DNA of 64,000 nucleotides, taken from assembly GCA_029721435.1 (NCBI GenBank), contig CM056573.1:8407001-8471000 (forward strand), given 5' to 3'. How positions within the stretch are numbered: position 1 is the stretch's first letter; every line of letters starts with the position of its first letter. This DNA comes from Gymnothorax reevesii (lineage: Eukaryota; Chordata; Actinopteri; Anguilliformes; Muraenidae). Positions 44,233 to 57,520 of this stretch are shown piece after piece. Position numbers and translations under genes: made by a program. The notes below the pieces were generated by a model, which was not told where the DNA came from, searched no databases, and was given only the letters and a program-made list of their open reading frames with translations.

Positions 44233-44729
44233 AGGGAAATTCCAAGCATCTCGTTGCTCACATTAAAATACATAAGATATACACAATTCGCAATGTAGCC
44301 AATATAGTTGAACACTCAGATGAAAACAGGGATGTGCTCATCAGACTTATGAAGCAGAGGAACTCTGTTTTGTCATGGCCACCCAAAAGCCGACAGGACT
44401 GGAGTTGGGTTCGCTTCCAACACACCATCTGTTGCAACACTGCCCCCCAGAGTCAAGGTCAAAACACCAGCCAGTGCAGACTTACTGCTGTAGATGAAGA
44501 AAGAGTTTACTACCTTCTTCCATTTAATGTACGGAAGTAATTATTAATCACCCAGTCATTGATGAAATTGTGATGGATAACTTAGGGAAACAGGGATTCA
44601 GGAGTGACCATAGTTAAAATAAAATATTTCAGGAATCTTGTGCAACAGAATGTTGTTGAGCTTCACATATGTGGGAATGGCATTCGGAAAGGCTGAAAGT
44701 TTTAGGCGTAAGGCAATTATAAAAATCCA

Positions 44730-45200
44730 ACTGGCGGTGAACATGTGCCTATTTTAAATGCATGCACTACGAGGGGGATGATTCAAATGATAAAGGAAAC
44801 TCCAAGGATCACAGTTTGCTGCATGGTATTGAAACCTCCAATGGGACCAGATTGGCATGGCATTAAAACAAGCTTAGCCATTCTGCATTCTGTAAAGAAC
44901 CTCATGCCAACTGTGAAGAATGGTGGTTGATGTGATGATGTGGGGCTGGTTTTTATCCAGAGTCTTCAGGATGCATAATATCATGGATTCCATCTAGTAG
45001 CAGTATATGGCAAATGGAAACCTGTCTGCCACCACCAGACAGCTTAAACCGGGCTGTGGTTAGATCCTGCAGTAGGACAATGATCCAAAGAATGCATCAA
45101 AATCAACACAAAATGGTTCACCAACCATCGTGTCATGGTTTTGCCATGGCTATTCTAGTCCTCTGACCTATATCCAATAGATAACCTGTGAATCGTGCTT
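44730..45200 (+). pseudogene. Tc1/mariner transposase relic
   Basis: Scattered plus-strand blocks in several frames: LMPTVKNGG followed by a WG-like block near 44905-44955; DNDPKNASK near 45077-45105 after an in-frame stop, corresponding to the QQDNDPKH active-site region; VLPWLF and a SSDLYPIDNL block near 45138-45190, matching the SPDLNPIE motif with the final acidic residue changed to D. Multiple stops and frame changes show it is dead. No inverted terminal repeats found. Confidence 0.72.
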
Positions 45201-48200
45201 ACAGGGGTCATATTATGCCCAGTTCCCAGTTTTATATTCTTATTTTAATGGTATATTTGCAGGTATGTACATGTTTTCTATGGTCAAAAAGTGCCTAGTT
45301 AGTATAGGCTGTGTATGCAGCACATCTGGGCCACTCTGTCACAATGCAGGACACAAGACACACAGTCGTGAATTGATAATTCATGCTTACACAAGCTCAC
45401 CATCCTTTAATAACTGCGAGAGCACGTCTTTCCGATTTCATAACTCCAGATCAGCAGCTTGAGCTCTGCCATAAAATGGCGCCATACAGACTGTAAAGAA
45501 TTAAGATAAATGTAAAGGTAAAATTTCTGTACCAATTTGCACAGTATTGCGCAGTATTTTTTTTATCATAATTTGCACCATTATTTTGGTGATATCTTTG
45601 TTAGAATTTGCAAAATTTCACTGCTGCAGTGAATTTATGATGCTCCAGAGCAAAAATTGTACATTATGGAAGTGCACTCCTAGCTCTGTAATGGATTTCC
45701 TATCATTTTAAATTAAAACATAGATATGAAGACATGCAAAATTAAGGTTCTCACAACATATATCACGATGGCTTTTATGACTGGGTTTAAATATTACGCA
45801 TTTCAGGCTCTGTGTTTCTTTGGTTGGGGTCTGGATATCTTTAAAGTAAAGGCCATGAATTCTGGGCAATTAGTGGAATTGAAGTTTATTGACATGGTAA
45901 CAGTGAGCTATAGTCTCCAATCCGAAGTGCTCAGGGCATTTGCTATTGAGCTGCTGTTCTCCCTGACGGCTTTGGCCTTGCTCAATTATATCAATGACCC
46001 AATTACTCAGATTTCCGATTGGAACACACATGCTACACAGCCGAGTGAAAAGGGGCTGAAGGAGTGAGTGGAGGAGTGGAATTAAGCATTAAGTATGAAT
46101 GCATTCACTGATTAATTATATAGTAATTGCCTACTTTAAAGCAAAAGAGATTTATTGTCAAAAGTGAACTGCAAACAAAAGAAATGTCCTTTAGGAGTTA
46201 CGAAATCCGTATTATTGTTGGTAATTTTAAGACAAAGCTAAGCTGAATGATAATTAACATCTGAATCAAAACATTCATGAAGTCCACCATTTTCGTGTTG
46301 ACAGTGAGCGTTAGTGGTGTCATATGTCCTATAGCTCTTCAATGGCTGGAGGTAATAAAGCTCTCACCGAAGACCCGAAGTGTCTGCTTACCAATGAGTA
46401 TTCTGACACCCAACAGCCGAACACACCGGCATTTTAACGACCTGAGAAGAATTATATGCTACAGTACAACAAATTCTCTGCTAAATAACTAAACTAGCAT
46501 GATTAAGCTGTTTTAAAAACATCATGAAAATAGTTATTTGTAGATACTGCTGGGATAAGTCAATGTGACACATATGAAAAGCTGATAGTGAAATGAGTTT
46601 TAAGCTATGGTCATTCAACATCATTGTCACATGACAGCCAAAGTGTTCCTCTGCCTCTCATTTGCTAAATTTTTTTCGAGGGACGAGAAGATTGCGACCT
46701 TCATGAAATTTTTTTTTTTTAATTGTTCAGTCTCATTTTCATTATTTTAAGCGTTCAAATTTACAGAAGTCGTCTAAGCCTAATGATGGGTAAGATTCCT
46801 CAACCGTTTGAGACCTAACTTTAATTTTGTATTCATTTATAATTTCTCTTTGCTATTGGAAATGAGTTGCATCTGATAACAATAATATAAGCATTGTCTT
46901 TGAGAAGAAAGAGCTTTTAGAAAAAAAAAACAATGCCCTCACAATAGGTTCATGTCTACTGTACTTTCACAAGAAAGTTATGAATGTATCTGTCAGAACC
47001 CTTGAGTGAATTACTTTAGTGTTTCTTTCAATTCAGTAAGTTGCGTATCTTTTCTATGTATGACTTTTGTGATTGGTTTATATCTTGTGTGTCTCCCCAC
47101 CCTCCGTTGAATCTTGTGGCGTGGTTACTCTCGGATTGCCATGTGACGGGTATTTAAGCGCTCTGCTCAGTGTTACAAGTTGCTGGATTATAATGTGCTA
47201 TTTGTGCTTAGAACCAGTCAGTGTTGTAAAAAAAAACTTTTTGTCTTTGTTTGAATGCATTGTATACTTAAGTTACTGAAAACCTTTCTTGTAATCTAGT
47301 TCATTTGAATCAGCTTCCAATCCTAATCAGGGTCCAGGATTCGGGCCGGGCTGTGTTCAAGTTAACCCAACTCTGGTCAGTCCAGTTTAATAGGAGCGCG
47401 CTCCCAAGCCTGAGCACTGTTCAGGATGTGGATCACATCCTTGTAAACTCTTTCAAGTCTGTTCCTCTGTCCAGTTTGTTAGGAACAAGCTCCCAATCCT
47501 TCTGCGCTCGTCATGATTGGAACCAAAATCTCCTCAATTTAGTTTATCCTCCTTCTCCTGGAAGCCACAGGCTGGCAGTTGACAACACAGCTTTGTCTAT
47601 AACATCTGTACGAAGCTGCGAAATCCTAATCTGGGCACCAGTCCCCACCTCATCCTCAGGAATTCCGTCCTTTTTTTTACCGTGTTAGCTGTTAATTTTT
47701 GACCTGTTTGATTGTACGACAGCCTAGAGAAGTGACAACAGACTCAGTTTACTTACAAATTTTATACTGCCCATACAACTAATCAGAAATCATTTACGCT
47801 CATGAAACGCAGAAGACAATGAAGGAACAAACTAAATGAGCATGATCGCTGCATTTTGAACACCCAGAACACAGCAAACAACACAGGGTTGGCAGAGGTA
47901 AATTCTGTGAGGGCCATGTGTACATCCTCTGAACAAAAACTGTGCATGCCTAGCAAAAACTGAATTTACAAACTGGAGAAAGTTACTGCTTTCAGTCAGT
48001 TGCGTTTCTCTATTTCACTGTGGGTTTCTCTAATTCCAGCTCGATCAGACTTTCTATAAACGAGCATTAAGGTTTCAATCAGCATAATATATTAAATCAA
48101 TCACAGTTGTGACGTGGGATGATGCACCCATTTCATTCCTGTTTTGGGGCCTACGAGGCCCCTGATGTTCATGTACAAAAATGTGAAAAGGAGTGGTGTA

Positions 48201-48584
48201 GCATTCACCAGTCTTTTTCCAATTCTCTTTGCATGAACAAGCTTCCTTTGTGAAAGAAGTGATTTATTATGTAAAAAAGAGCACTTGGGTGACAGTGACC
48301 TTCCTTTAATTAATGCTGATAGAGAGAAAGGTGAGAGCCAAGATGATGAAGAGGGATTCTCCCTCATAAATCATCTCGGGTTGGGTGGGAAGCGGCTCAG
48401 TAACAGAAATAACCTTGTGGTTCACAGGTTAAGTGACGCTCATAGGGGTGCAAACCCATTATTTACATGGGCTGGGCTCATTCTCAAACACTGCACACTG
48501 GATTTACCCTGAATCATTTGTGCTCTCACTTGGCTCCTTTCGAGCTATAGCACAAAGGCCTTGAACTGAGGGAGTTTTACAGCA
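45201..48584. other. Non-coding stretch
   Basis: No gene recognised. 45207-45260 begins with CAGGGGTCATATTATGCCC, a word seen at fish MITE ends, but no partner was found. 47060-47700 contains a TATTTAAGCGCTCTGCTC segment and repeated 'CAGTCCAGTTT…GCTCCCAA' phrases and could be decayed LTR material. 48230-48540 is a low-repeat mixed-composition block, a candidate regulatory element. Confidence 0.35.
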
Positions 48585-48592
48585 TTATAAAG

Positions 48593-49427
48593 CAGTGGCG
48601 GCTGGTGATCTGGCGATAGGGGAGACTCAAACCCATCCCTTACAAATAATTGAATGATTGATCATGACCTGTGTTCAATTTTTCATTCAAATTATCATTA
48701 CATAAACTCTGAAAACTTTCAACATTATCAGGTGTGGTCAGTTTTCATCATTAATGCATACCTATCAACTCAGTTTTAGTGGCATGTTTACGTTCCCCTG
48801 GTGTAGTCAGCAGTTGTTACACAGTTGTCGTGTGGCATTGAAGTCCTTGTGCATGGATGTTTATCAGTTTCACGTGCATTTTGGTGGATTTTAACATTAG
48901 TAATCTAATAAACAATTATGACTCTGGACTTCTCACGCTTTTCTTTACTCAGAGATTGAAAGAAATGGAATTGCATAAAGATGTTTCAAATGATCTTATT
49001 TCATTCAAACAATTTATATGATCATGAAACACGTGCATTGCTTCCGACCGCGAAACAAAGGTGAAACTCGCTGATAAACCTGCATGCACAAGGACTTCAA
49101 TTCCGCACGAGAATCTCTTACATATGCATCGATTTTAGTAACTGTTGACTACAGCAGGGGAACAAAAATATGCCACAAAAACTCACGTTGAATGCATAAG
49201 AGTTAATAGGTATGGGTTATTAATGAAAACTGACCACACCTGACAATGTTGAGAGTTTTCTGTAATGGTAATTTAAATGAATGATTGAAAACAGGTCATG
49301 ACCTATCATTACAGGTCATTAGGACTTCCCTGGTTCAAAAAGGGTTAAATTTAAAAAAAAAAGAAAAGAAAAAATTATTATTTTTAAGGGATGGTTTGAG
49401 CTTCCCCTATCGCCAGTTCACCCGCTG
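48593..49427. mobile_element. hAT-like foldback MITE, 835 bp
   Basis: Ends CAGTGGCGGCTGGTGA (left) and, inverted, CAGCGGGTGAACTGG (right), both continuing into GGCGATAGGGGA. The 8-bp duplication TTATAAAG flanks it (48585-48592 and 49428-49435). The arms remain inverted-complementary for roughly 350-400 bp each, so nearly the whole element can fold back. The 8-bp duplication and CAG start point to hAT. No coding sequence. Confidence 0.88.
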
Positions 49428-51599
49428 TTATAAAGATACCTTTGTGTAATTAAACATTCATTGTATCCTGTCTATTTTCAGTTTGGATCTAATTTGCAAA
49501 GAAGTGGGGGTGCTTTGTCAAGTATAAGTAAAAACAGAAAATAAAAATAAAGTATATTACTTAATCCCCTAATCCTTACTGGAAGTTATGTACATGTGAG
49601 AAAGTCAGGCGAATGTATTTACTGTGTGGAGGAGCGTACTTAATTAACAAAGTTGTTCTTAATCTTGAAGAACTGTTCGATTTGTATTGGGAGTACAGGA
49701 CCAGATTTATGCCTAAATGCAATGACACTTCTTCAACACTTTTTCATGATACATTTTTTTTGTCTATTGCTTAGATGTCTAGAGTGTCTTTTTGTTTACT
49801 TGTTTTCCTCAAGTAAATGCAACATTTTTAATGTCAATTCATTCATTTAGAGATTAAACATAATGACAAACATTTGGTAATAAATCATTTCCTGTGAATG
49901 ACCTTCTTCAGCCGTCAATTTTGCCACATATAGATAAGCAAACCTCAAAACAAACATTTACAGATATGCAGTCTCACCAATATCACTGAAATCATACTTA
50001 GCAATTCAAGCATACATAAATAATAACAGTTAACATTTTATATAGCCATTGTTAAAAAATGGTAAAATTGTAGTTAAATAAACTGTAGTTAATTGTTACA
50101 TTATTGTTGACATGCAATGAGATATTATTTAAAAGTGATTAATAATGCTCCCTTATGTTATTTTGTCGTTGCTTTGCTGAAATGTATGACTAATTTGAAA
50201 ACATTATTATTTCATTGTTTAACAATACATTGTTTAACTACAGTTAAAAAAAAAAAAAAAACTCTTTTCACCATGTATTAACGATGGTTGTAAAGTGCCG
50301 CTCAGTTATTTATGACTGGCTGTTTTTTGTATTTGCAGTCTTGGCATTAATGAATCAACCAATTACTATCTGTCACAGTCCTTGCAATCAATTATTGACA
50401 TTACAAAACTGGCAGAGAATGCACTCACGGGCAAACACATACTGAAATATAAAATAAATGCGAAATACCATCTCCCATGAAACATATAAGGGTGTATTTC
50501 TAGACATCTCGTTACAAGGGGTGACCCGCAGCTGTCTGCACCAAGAAACCCATTAGAAGCAGCAAGCTGTGGTTTCTCCAAATAATTCCACACACTTCCT
50601 GCTTGTGAATATTAAGAATAGAATTTTACATGTTATATGTGGACCAGGAGCTGGTGTGAATGGCGTTTTGGAAATGACAAGCCCTGAATGCTTGTCCATC
50701 ACTCCATTCAGTGGTTACAGGTGGTCTCATTTTCTCTTCCCCGCTCTCTGCTGTCTTATGACAGCAGGGCTGCAATTTGCATGTTCGACAGACAACAAAC
50801 GGCCCCGTGCATGTCAAAATAGGAGGCGAAGCGTGACAGTTTCTACACAGCGCTGTCTCCTCATGGCTTGACCCCCGACCTCACTGCATGTCTCCTTTCA
50901 CAATCAGACACCCGGTGCAAAAAGAAATCACTCTGCCCTCTTTGGAATAAATCTTATCTCAATATAACTATTCTCTCCCTCTCACCTCAAGCACTCAAGT
51001 TTTAGAGTGTTATTTCACAGGTCCTATTACTGCCAACACCATGTGGAAAATGTACTTTTTAAATAGGCAGAGGTTAGGGGAGCTATTGTGAGGATGGTGC
51101 TTTGTGCTCTCCCAAGATTAATTGGTGTGGTTACTGATGACATGTAACTAACAATTGTTCAGGTTTCAGCGGCTGGTAACAAATCTTTGAAGAACAACAT
51201 ATTGTAGAATACTGAACAAAAACATGCTAAATATATAAATAAGAGATTGTGAGCCGGTCAAAATTTTTCCTTAATGATCATATCGATGGGCCTTATGAGC
51301 AGCCTGACAAGCCTGCATTTTCCTCTAAGACCATGCCTGCATGCCTTTATAAACTGTAAAATTCTAAGGAAATACATTATTGTTCTCAAAATAATAATTT
51401 CATTTAATTCATGATACAATAGATAGTAATTATTTCTGCCACAATATAGCTTTTTAGCAGCGATCAGTGGTGCAGACAAAATTGAAGACCGGGTAGGCAC
51501 AGGACATCCCTTTACAACAATTATTACACCTGACTTGTTCTCAATCATTTTCTTCTATTAGTTTTTCCAATGATAAGAATGATTCACTGACTATTTAAA

Positions 51600-51860
51600 A
51601 ATCAGCTTCTTTCTGAATGTGATCTATGGGCAACCAAATAATAGGCTAAATTCAGGGAAGAAAAATAATTCTCATTAGTAGGCTTTTGCATTACGAAAGG
51701 CAAACTGCTCTGGAATTTCTGCACATTAGTTGATCTAATCTGTGCTTCATGATCATGCAAATTGTTTCAATTTAAAGAGAAAGACAAAAATTTGACATTC
51801 TGCTACACAATTTTGACAACAGCCGATTGAAATGCACCAAATTGAACATCCAAATGAATC
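51600..51860 (+). repeat. Second copy of the foldback-family internal block
   Basis: Direct-orientation match to 17610-17880, moderately diverged. Confidence 0.62.
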
Positions 51861-52895
51861 TTCTTACCTTAACTACAACACCTGATATTGTGAAGTGTTT
51901 TCGCAGAGAAGGTATTGTTAATTAAAATTCAAACAATTATTAGTCAGAACTAATAATTGTTTTAAAGGGATGTTCTGTGCCTCACCAATTTTCATTTCTG
52001 GCTAAGCCACTTGCACTAATAATGAAGCCAGTCCATGAATTTTTAAAATTTGCCCAATTTCTATTATCTCACAAAATTACATCAGAAATTTCAATTTATT
52101 GCGAATTAGTCAAGTTAAAAAGGGAGCCATGGCAAAAGGGTGTGGAATCTAGCCACTATGTCCAGTTTCGGAGCGTTTCAAGATGGGTGATGGATGGATG
52201 GGTCAAACCACAGATTTGCCTAAAAGTCCGAATATTTCTACCACATAGGCATCATTGGCTGCTTTAAGAAAACCACACATATAGGCAGGTCTAGTGTTTT
52301 ATACACCTGTCATAACAGAATCAGGTTTCCATAGGACCAGTTTAATTATAATTATCAGTAGAATATTATAATATTATGAAGTTTCACTGGGAATTTTTGT
52401 GAGAGTGTGGGATGGAATTGGGAATTACAAAAAAGTTTATATTAAGAAATAATGACTTACCATAGGGCACGTGGAAAACTCATAAACTCTAAAAAGGCCA
52501 TGAATATGGTTCACTGCTGTTTTAAAAGTAGGGAAGTACACATTTACTACCAAGCAGTTAGTTTTAACCAAAGTCCAGAATCTGATATTTAGTTTCAACA
52601 GTGAGTATGTTGCAGAATTTTTATGTGACATATTACTGCAATTATGGATAAAATCTCCATTCCTTGGGGCTCTTGTACTGTATATGCAGACTACTTGTGT
52701 AAAAAATAATATTATTATCTATATTTTAAAAAATTGGGTATTATTCTACTTTTCAGGCGAGCCCCTTTAGGTCTAGTTACTGTAGTATCTTGTTAGAATG
52801 AATGATAATTGTCATTTTGAAAATATTTATCTCTGTGCTCCGGAGAAGTAATAGTTTAAGCGATTATACATTTACTGATTGCTAAATAAACTTTC

Positions 52896-52960
52896 TGGAC
52901 TCCCTGGAAGAAGAGATCTTGTATCTCAATGGGCCCTACCCAGCTAAGGATAAATAAATA
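52896..52960 (+). repeat. LINE 3' tail fragment
   Basis: GGACTCCCTGGAAGAAGAG…CAGCTAAGGATAAATAAATA, nearly the same as 13501-13570. Only the extreme 3' end is present, as expected for a heavily 5'-truncated LINE insertion. Confidence 0.65.
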
Positions 52961-53551
52961 TCTCATGTTTACAGTTTAGGCCTGTCAACGCCATTTTTAG
53001 AAGTCCTGGTTACATCCAGCATTGCACTCGATTTTAAATGACACCTTGAGCTCATTGCAATTAATTAGGTGTAAATAAAGCAAATTATTATCGTGACCCA
53101 CATGGTAATGTAACTTCCATTTGAAATAGCCAATTGTTCATGTAATCCGGCGTCAAAGCAGCTGAGACAGGACTGCTTTTCGTTATGTTCCCCAGCAGGT
53201 TATCCAACACATTAAATGAATGCTAGTGAAACAAGGGTTATCACATGACGTTGTCTACACTAAAGGCACACATGGCACACCTGAAAAACTTTTGGAATGA
53301 AGACACAACTGCACTTAAAAACTGTAAATTCTTATGCATTGGTGCTGACTCCAAGATGTTTGCATTCACCATGATTTCTTGAAAAACAAACCCGAATGCA
53401 AACATCAATTGTTCTGGGGGCAATCTGGCTGCTGAAAAATGATTGAAAGGACTGATATACACTTGACGTACACTGAAACCATGGAGAAGTACAACGTACA
53501 TCCACGACTCGTTAGCTGCCAGTTTCATCTGCTTGAGCAGAATTTTCCTTC

Positions 53552-54720
53552 ATGGGCAAGATGGACAGTGGTCTCCACCACTGCTTTGATTTTTGTGATC
53601 TCAACTACATAGTCAAGAACCGCTATCCAGTGCCACTCATGTCTACAACCTTGGAGTCCATCCAGGGCGCACAGATCTTTACCAGCCTGGATTTCTGTAA
53701 TGCCTACCACCTTGTCCAAATCAGGGCAGAAGAAGAATGGAAGATGGCGCTCAACATCCCCCTGGATACTTCCAGTACCTGGCCATAACCTTTGGGTTAT
53801 TAATGCCCCAGAAGTCTTTCAGGCACTCGTTAATGATGTCCTCTGGGATGCACTTAGCCAATTTGTCTATGACTATCTAGATGACATCCTCATTTTTTCC
53901 CCAATCAAAGGTGAAGCCCACCCACTGTTTCAGGTGAGTCTATTACAGACCTCAGGAGAACTGTCTGCTCATTTAAGCAGAGAAGTGCAAGTTCCACAGC
54001 AAGTCCATGTCCATCTGAAGGTTCATCATTTCAACGAAAGGCGTATAGATGAATCAACTGAATACAAAAGCGGGTAGATTAGTCCACGCCTGATTGCAAG
54101 TGGGAGCTCCAGTACTTCCTCAGATTCACTAATTTTTATTGTTGATTCATCCAGAACTATAATTTGGCGATGGCTCCCCTCTCTGCTCACCTGGGAAGTT
54201 TACCAGGTCCTTGGCTGTAGCCTTCCAGACCTTAAACAACTGATGTATCACACTACCATCCTGACCCAACTTGATTCTGCACGGCAGTTTGTAGTGGAGG
54301 TTGATGCCGCTGATGCTAACATCAGAGCTGTCCTTTCTCAGCTTTCCCCAGATGACTGCAAACTTCATCCTTCTGCTTTCTACTCCCACTGTTTAACACT
54401 TACAGAGAGCAGTTCCTTTGTGGAGGACCACAAGGTCTTGGTGGTTAAACCTGTCCTGAAGATTGGAGGTTTGAGAGTACAGAGGTCCCATTCCTTGCTT
54501 GGACTGACCAAGAACCTTCAATAGCTCTGTTCTGCTAAGCGTCTGAACCCCTGCAAGGTATGTTGGTCCTTGTTCTTTGCCTGCTTCAGCTTGTTCCACT
54601 TGTTTGACACCCTCTCCCGATTCCATACATTGTCTGAGGAGGCCAGAGAGGAGGAGACCTCTGTGTCTTTTAAACTGTTCCACCCATTTTCCGAAAATCT
54701 AATTTATAGATGTATCTTAT
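53552..54720 (+). pseudogene. pol: Decayed classical gypsy pol (reverse transcriptase to RNase H)
   Basis: Blocks in shifting frames: [43 protein letters not shown] (near 53868-53900), then an RNase H block with FVVEVDAADANIRAVLSQ (near 54290-54350) and a block near 54535-54620 (RLNPCK…SLFFACF) typical of the end of RNase H. Frameshifts, stops and loss of segments show it is dead. No LTRs found nearby. It differs from both other gypsy elements here. Confidence 0.82.
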
Positions 54721-55320
54721 AATGTTGGTGTCATGCTACCATCTGTCCTCCAGTCAGTCTCTCTGTTGTGGCCTGGAATCCATCCATTTCAAGCTTTGGT
54801 CACTCCCAACGGTCACTCACTGATATGCCTGGCCTCAGTTGGTAGGCTAGCGTTTGACTTTCAAATATTCGCACAAAATCCAAGGAAGATCTGTGATTGG
54901 CTCACAGTCGCAAGGGTGCCCCACCCCTTTAGACAGACTTGCGGCGGGTCTTGAATAAATTGATTCCAAATGGGGAGAAGTGAATGTGAGCACAGATTAT
55001 CACAGATAATTTTTCCCCATTGTCACAGAATTAAATACTGGACTTATTTTTCACAGGCCACATCTTCCAAACACTCTGAAATGCTGCAATGGCATTTATA
55101 AGACCAACAGATCAGGAGGAAATGAATTTTGTTGGAGACCTGTGTCTCTCAAGCTTTCAATCTGGAATAATGCTTGTGTTTATATGTTCAGTGATACTGT
55201 TATTGCTATTGATGTTTGATCGTTTTAAAAGGGAAAAGGAATATATTTGATCTCTATGATCTTGTACTGGATTGATATCAGATATTAACCAAGCGGGGAA
55301 AAGTGGCAAAATAAGTGTTA
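54721..55320. other. Non-coding stretch
   Basis: Nothing recognised between the gypsy relic and the THAP fragment. Confidence 0.4.
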
Positions 55321-55332
55321 GCCGCGCTAAAA

Positions 55333-55450
55333 ATGCCGAAACGTTGTGTAGCAATAGGCTGCAAGAATAGGAACAAGCTATCCATCTTCTCTTTTCCGAA
55401 GACAGTAGACAGGCAAGGAATAAATGAGCAACTGTTGTATTACATACCAG
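55333..55450 (+). pseudogene. THAP domain N-terminal fragment
   Basis: ATG at 55333 opens MPKRCVAIGCKNRNK followed by IFSFPK. This is the C-x4-C pair and the F-x-FP motif of a THAP domain N-terminus. The C-x-x-H half is not found downstream within the open frame. It may be a first exon with later exons lost, or a transposon-borne fragment. Confidence 0.55.
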
Positions 55451-55459
55451 CTTCATAGG

Positions 55460-56898
55460 CTTAACCTTGCTGATTCAATGCCCTTCAAGCTGTAGCTTAT
55501 GCCAATTACAGTGAAATACGTTAATTTGAGTATTATTTAATTTAGCCTTTATTATACCGGGGAATCCCACTGAAATAAACAAAATTCAGAAAAAAAACTT
55601 TATCCTGTTCAAAACCTAATAACCACTCCAAGATTAAACACAAGCAAGCCACAATCTAATTTTTAAGGTTATGTCAAATAATATTCACGAATGCTGTAGC
55701 TGGCTAGCTAACTCATATTCGTAATGCTGAGCACAGCCGTTAGTTGTGTTGTAAAATGCCTGATGTAGCAACGTAAAAGGAAATATACATGCAACAAGCG
55801 GATATAAGATAGATACTTGTATATCCCAATGTTTAATTGTTTGCCTACTTAGCTACCACTTCTGACAACAAGATGTGATGGATAATCCGGTCAGCATTCA
55901 TTCTGCAAATGGTGCCGCGCGATTGGTGGTTCTCACCAAAAGTTACCCAATCAGCCTACAGCAGAAAATATTTATATATCCAGTTCATTAGTGACCATAG
56001 ATTCATAACGCTAGCCTACAGACTGAGGCCAGACTGTATCAGCAAGTGACCGTTGGGAGCGACCAATGCTGGATACGGATGGATTCCAGGCTACCTCTGT
56101 TGCATTTTGTTTTCAGGCCAGGACGGCAAAACCATACTCAGGGACCTGAGTTTTTCATTGTTGCTCCTCATTCTGTCTGTAATTTAACTCAATGCAGTAA
56201 GATTTCATGCTGACACTTTGCAATTTCTTTCAGAAATGATACAAATTTAGTGCACATTGTCTTTGCCTGGTCAGGTCAAAAGAAAGATATGTCAGAAAAT
56301 ATATTTATTGTGATGTTCAGCAATATTTTTAATTTTTCTCTGCCTTTGTTTGAGAAATTATCCAAATAATGTACATTGTTTTTGCATGGTGATGTAAAAG
56401 AAGAAAAAAAAAATTGTATTTTAGTGCTCAATAACATTCCCAAAACTAAGCTTTCCCTAATTTTACATTTTCACTCATTTGACAGATATCTGCAAGATGT
56501 GTCATGTGTTAGAAAATATGGCTTTTGTAAATTTTGCTAAGTTCAGAGATACTGTCATTCACAGATTACAGGTTGGATTCAGGCACAGTGGCACGTTCAC
56601 TACATCCTGCAACACTGCAGACAAAAATTGAAAACAAGACACAGGAATGCCATCCTAGTACCAATTATAGTGAGAATAGATCACGCGCTGAACAATGTTC
56701 ATGTGTTGTGTGATGCAGACCACAGCTGTGGACAGATGAGACAACATCAAGTCATCCATATCAAATTTATGGGATGATGTCACAAATATATTTTTTTATA
56801 CAGGACTAGACGATTGAACTCCTCCTGGAAATGAGAAACAGCTCATGTCTGGATTGAAAGCACAACCTTGTTAAGACAATTAGAACAGGAGGCCATAT
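55460..56898. other. Non-coding stretch
   Basis: No gene or bounded repeat recognised. Confidence 0.4.
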
Positions 56899-56906
56899 GT
56901 GGGAGG

Positions 56907-57160
56907 CAGTGGAGGCTGGAGAACTGAAAATCGATGAAGCGCAGAACACCCCTTGAAGTTACTGATTGGTCTTAACCTGTTTTCAATCATTTATCTAAAT
57001 TGGCATTACTTGAACTCTGAAAACACAAGGGACCATCAGTCTAGCCAGTTCTCCTCACTGAGGTAGGGTGAAAACTATCTTGCGCATTGACTCAAGACCA
57101 ATGAATAGTTTCAAGAGATGCTCTGTATTTGACCAGTTTCTAGCCCAGCAGCCACCACTG
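56907..57160. mobile_element. Short hAT-like MITE, 254 bp
   Basis: Inverted ends CAGTGGAGGCTGG and CAGTGGTGGCTG. Flanks GTGGGAGG and GTGGAAGG (56899-56906 and 57161-57168) form an 8-bp duplication with one mismatch. Internally it shares CCTGTTTTCAATCATT and nearby phrases with the element at 48593-49427, so it is probably a smaller member of the same family. Confidence 0.78.
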
Positions 57161-57520
57161 GTGGAAGGGTACTTCATTATAAAAGGGAGTGGCAGTGAAT
57201 TAAAAAAAACAACAACTTGGTTAATGACCTAGATATTATTACAATAATCATCATATGAATTATAACCATCCCATGCATCAAATTTTTGCTGGTAGCTGGT
57301 GATAACATTTTTCTGAGCAATTTTCATTGCTGGCTGGGTTAATAGTTCATTAGTTTGTGGTAAACCCTTTTGCACCAGCATTGGGTTGAGTATAAAAAGG
57401 GTGCATGTCAGTTTGTCCTAGGTCCTTGATTAGCAAATTTTTGTGAGGTTTGACCCATCCTGATTACTTATCTTATTACTTATGTGCCTTATCTTACCAA
57501 TGTGCTGATGCAAAGCCGTT

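Larger units (their letters stand above)
49436..53540. other. Mostly unique non-coding DNA
   Basis: No gene recognised. A poly-A run lies at 50246-50262. 50330-50560 is a mixed-composition block with CAATCAATTATTGACATTA, a homeodomain/PBX-like cluster, and is a candidate regulatory element only. Confidence 0.35.

Noticed and set aside
45726..46067. 113-codon hydrophobic plus-strand open frame
   Set aside because: No recognisable domain, no splice context and AT-rich codon use like the surrounding non-coding DNA.
47060..47700. LTR of another retroelement
   Set aside because: TATTTAAG-like box and repeated phrases are suggestive, but no TG…CA boundaries, partner LTR or target duplication could be found.
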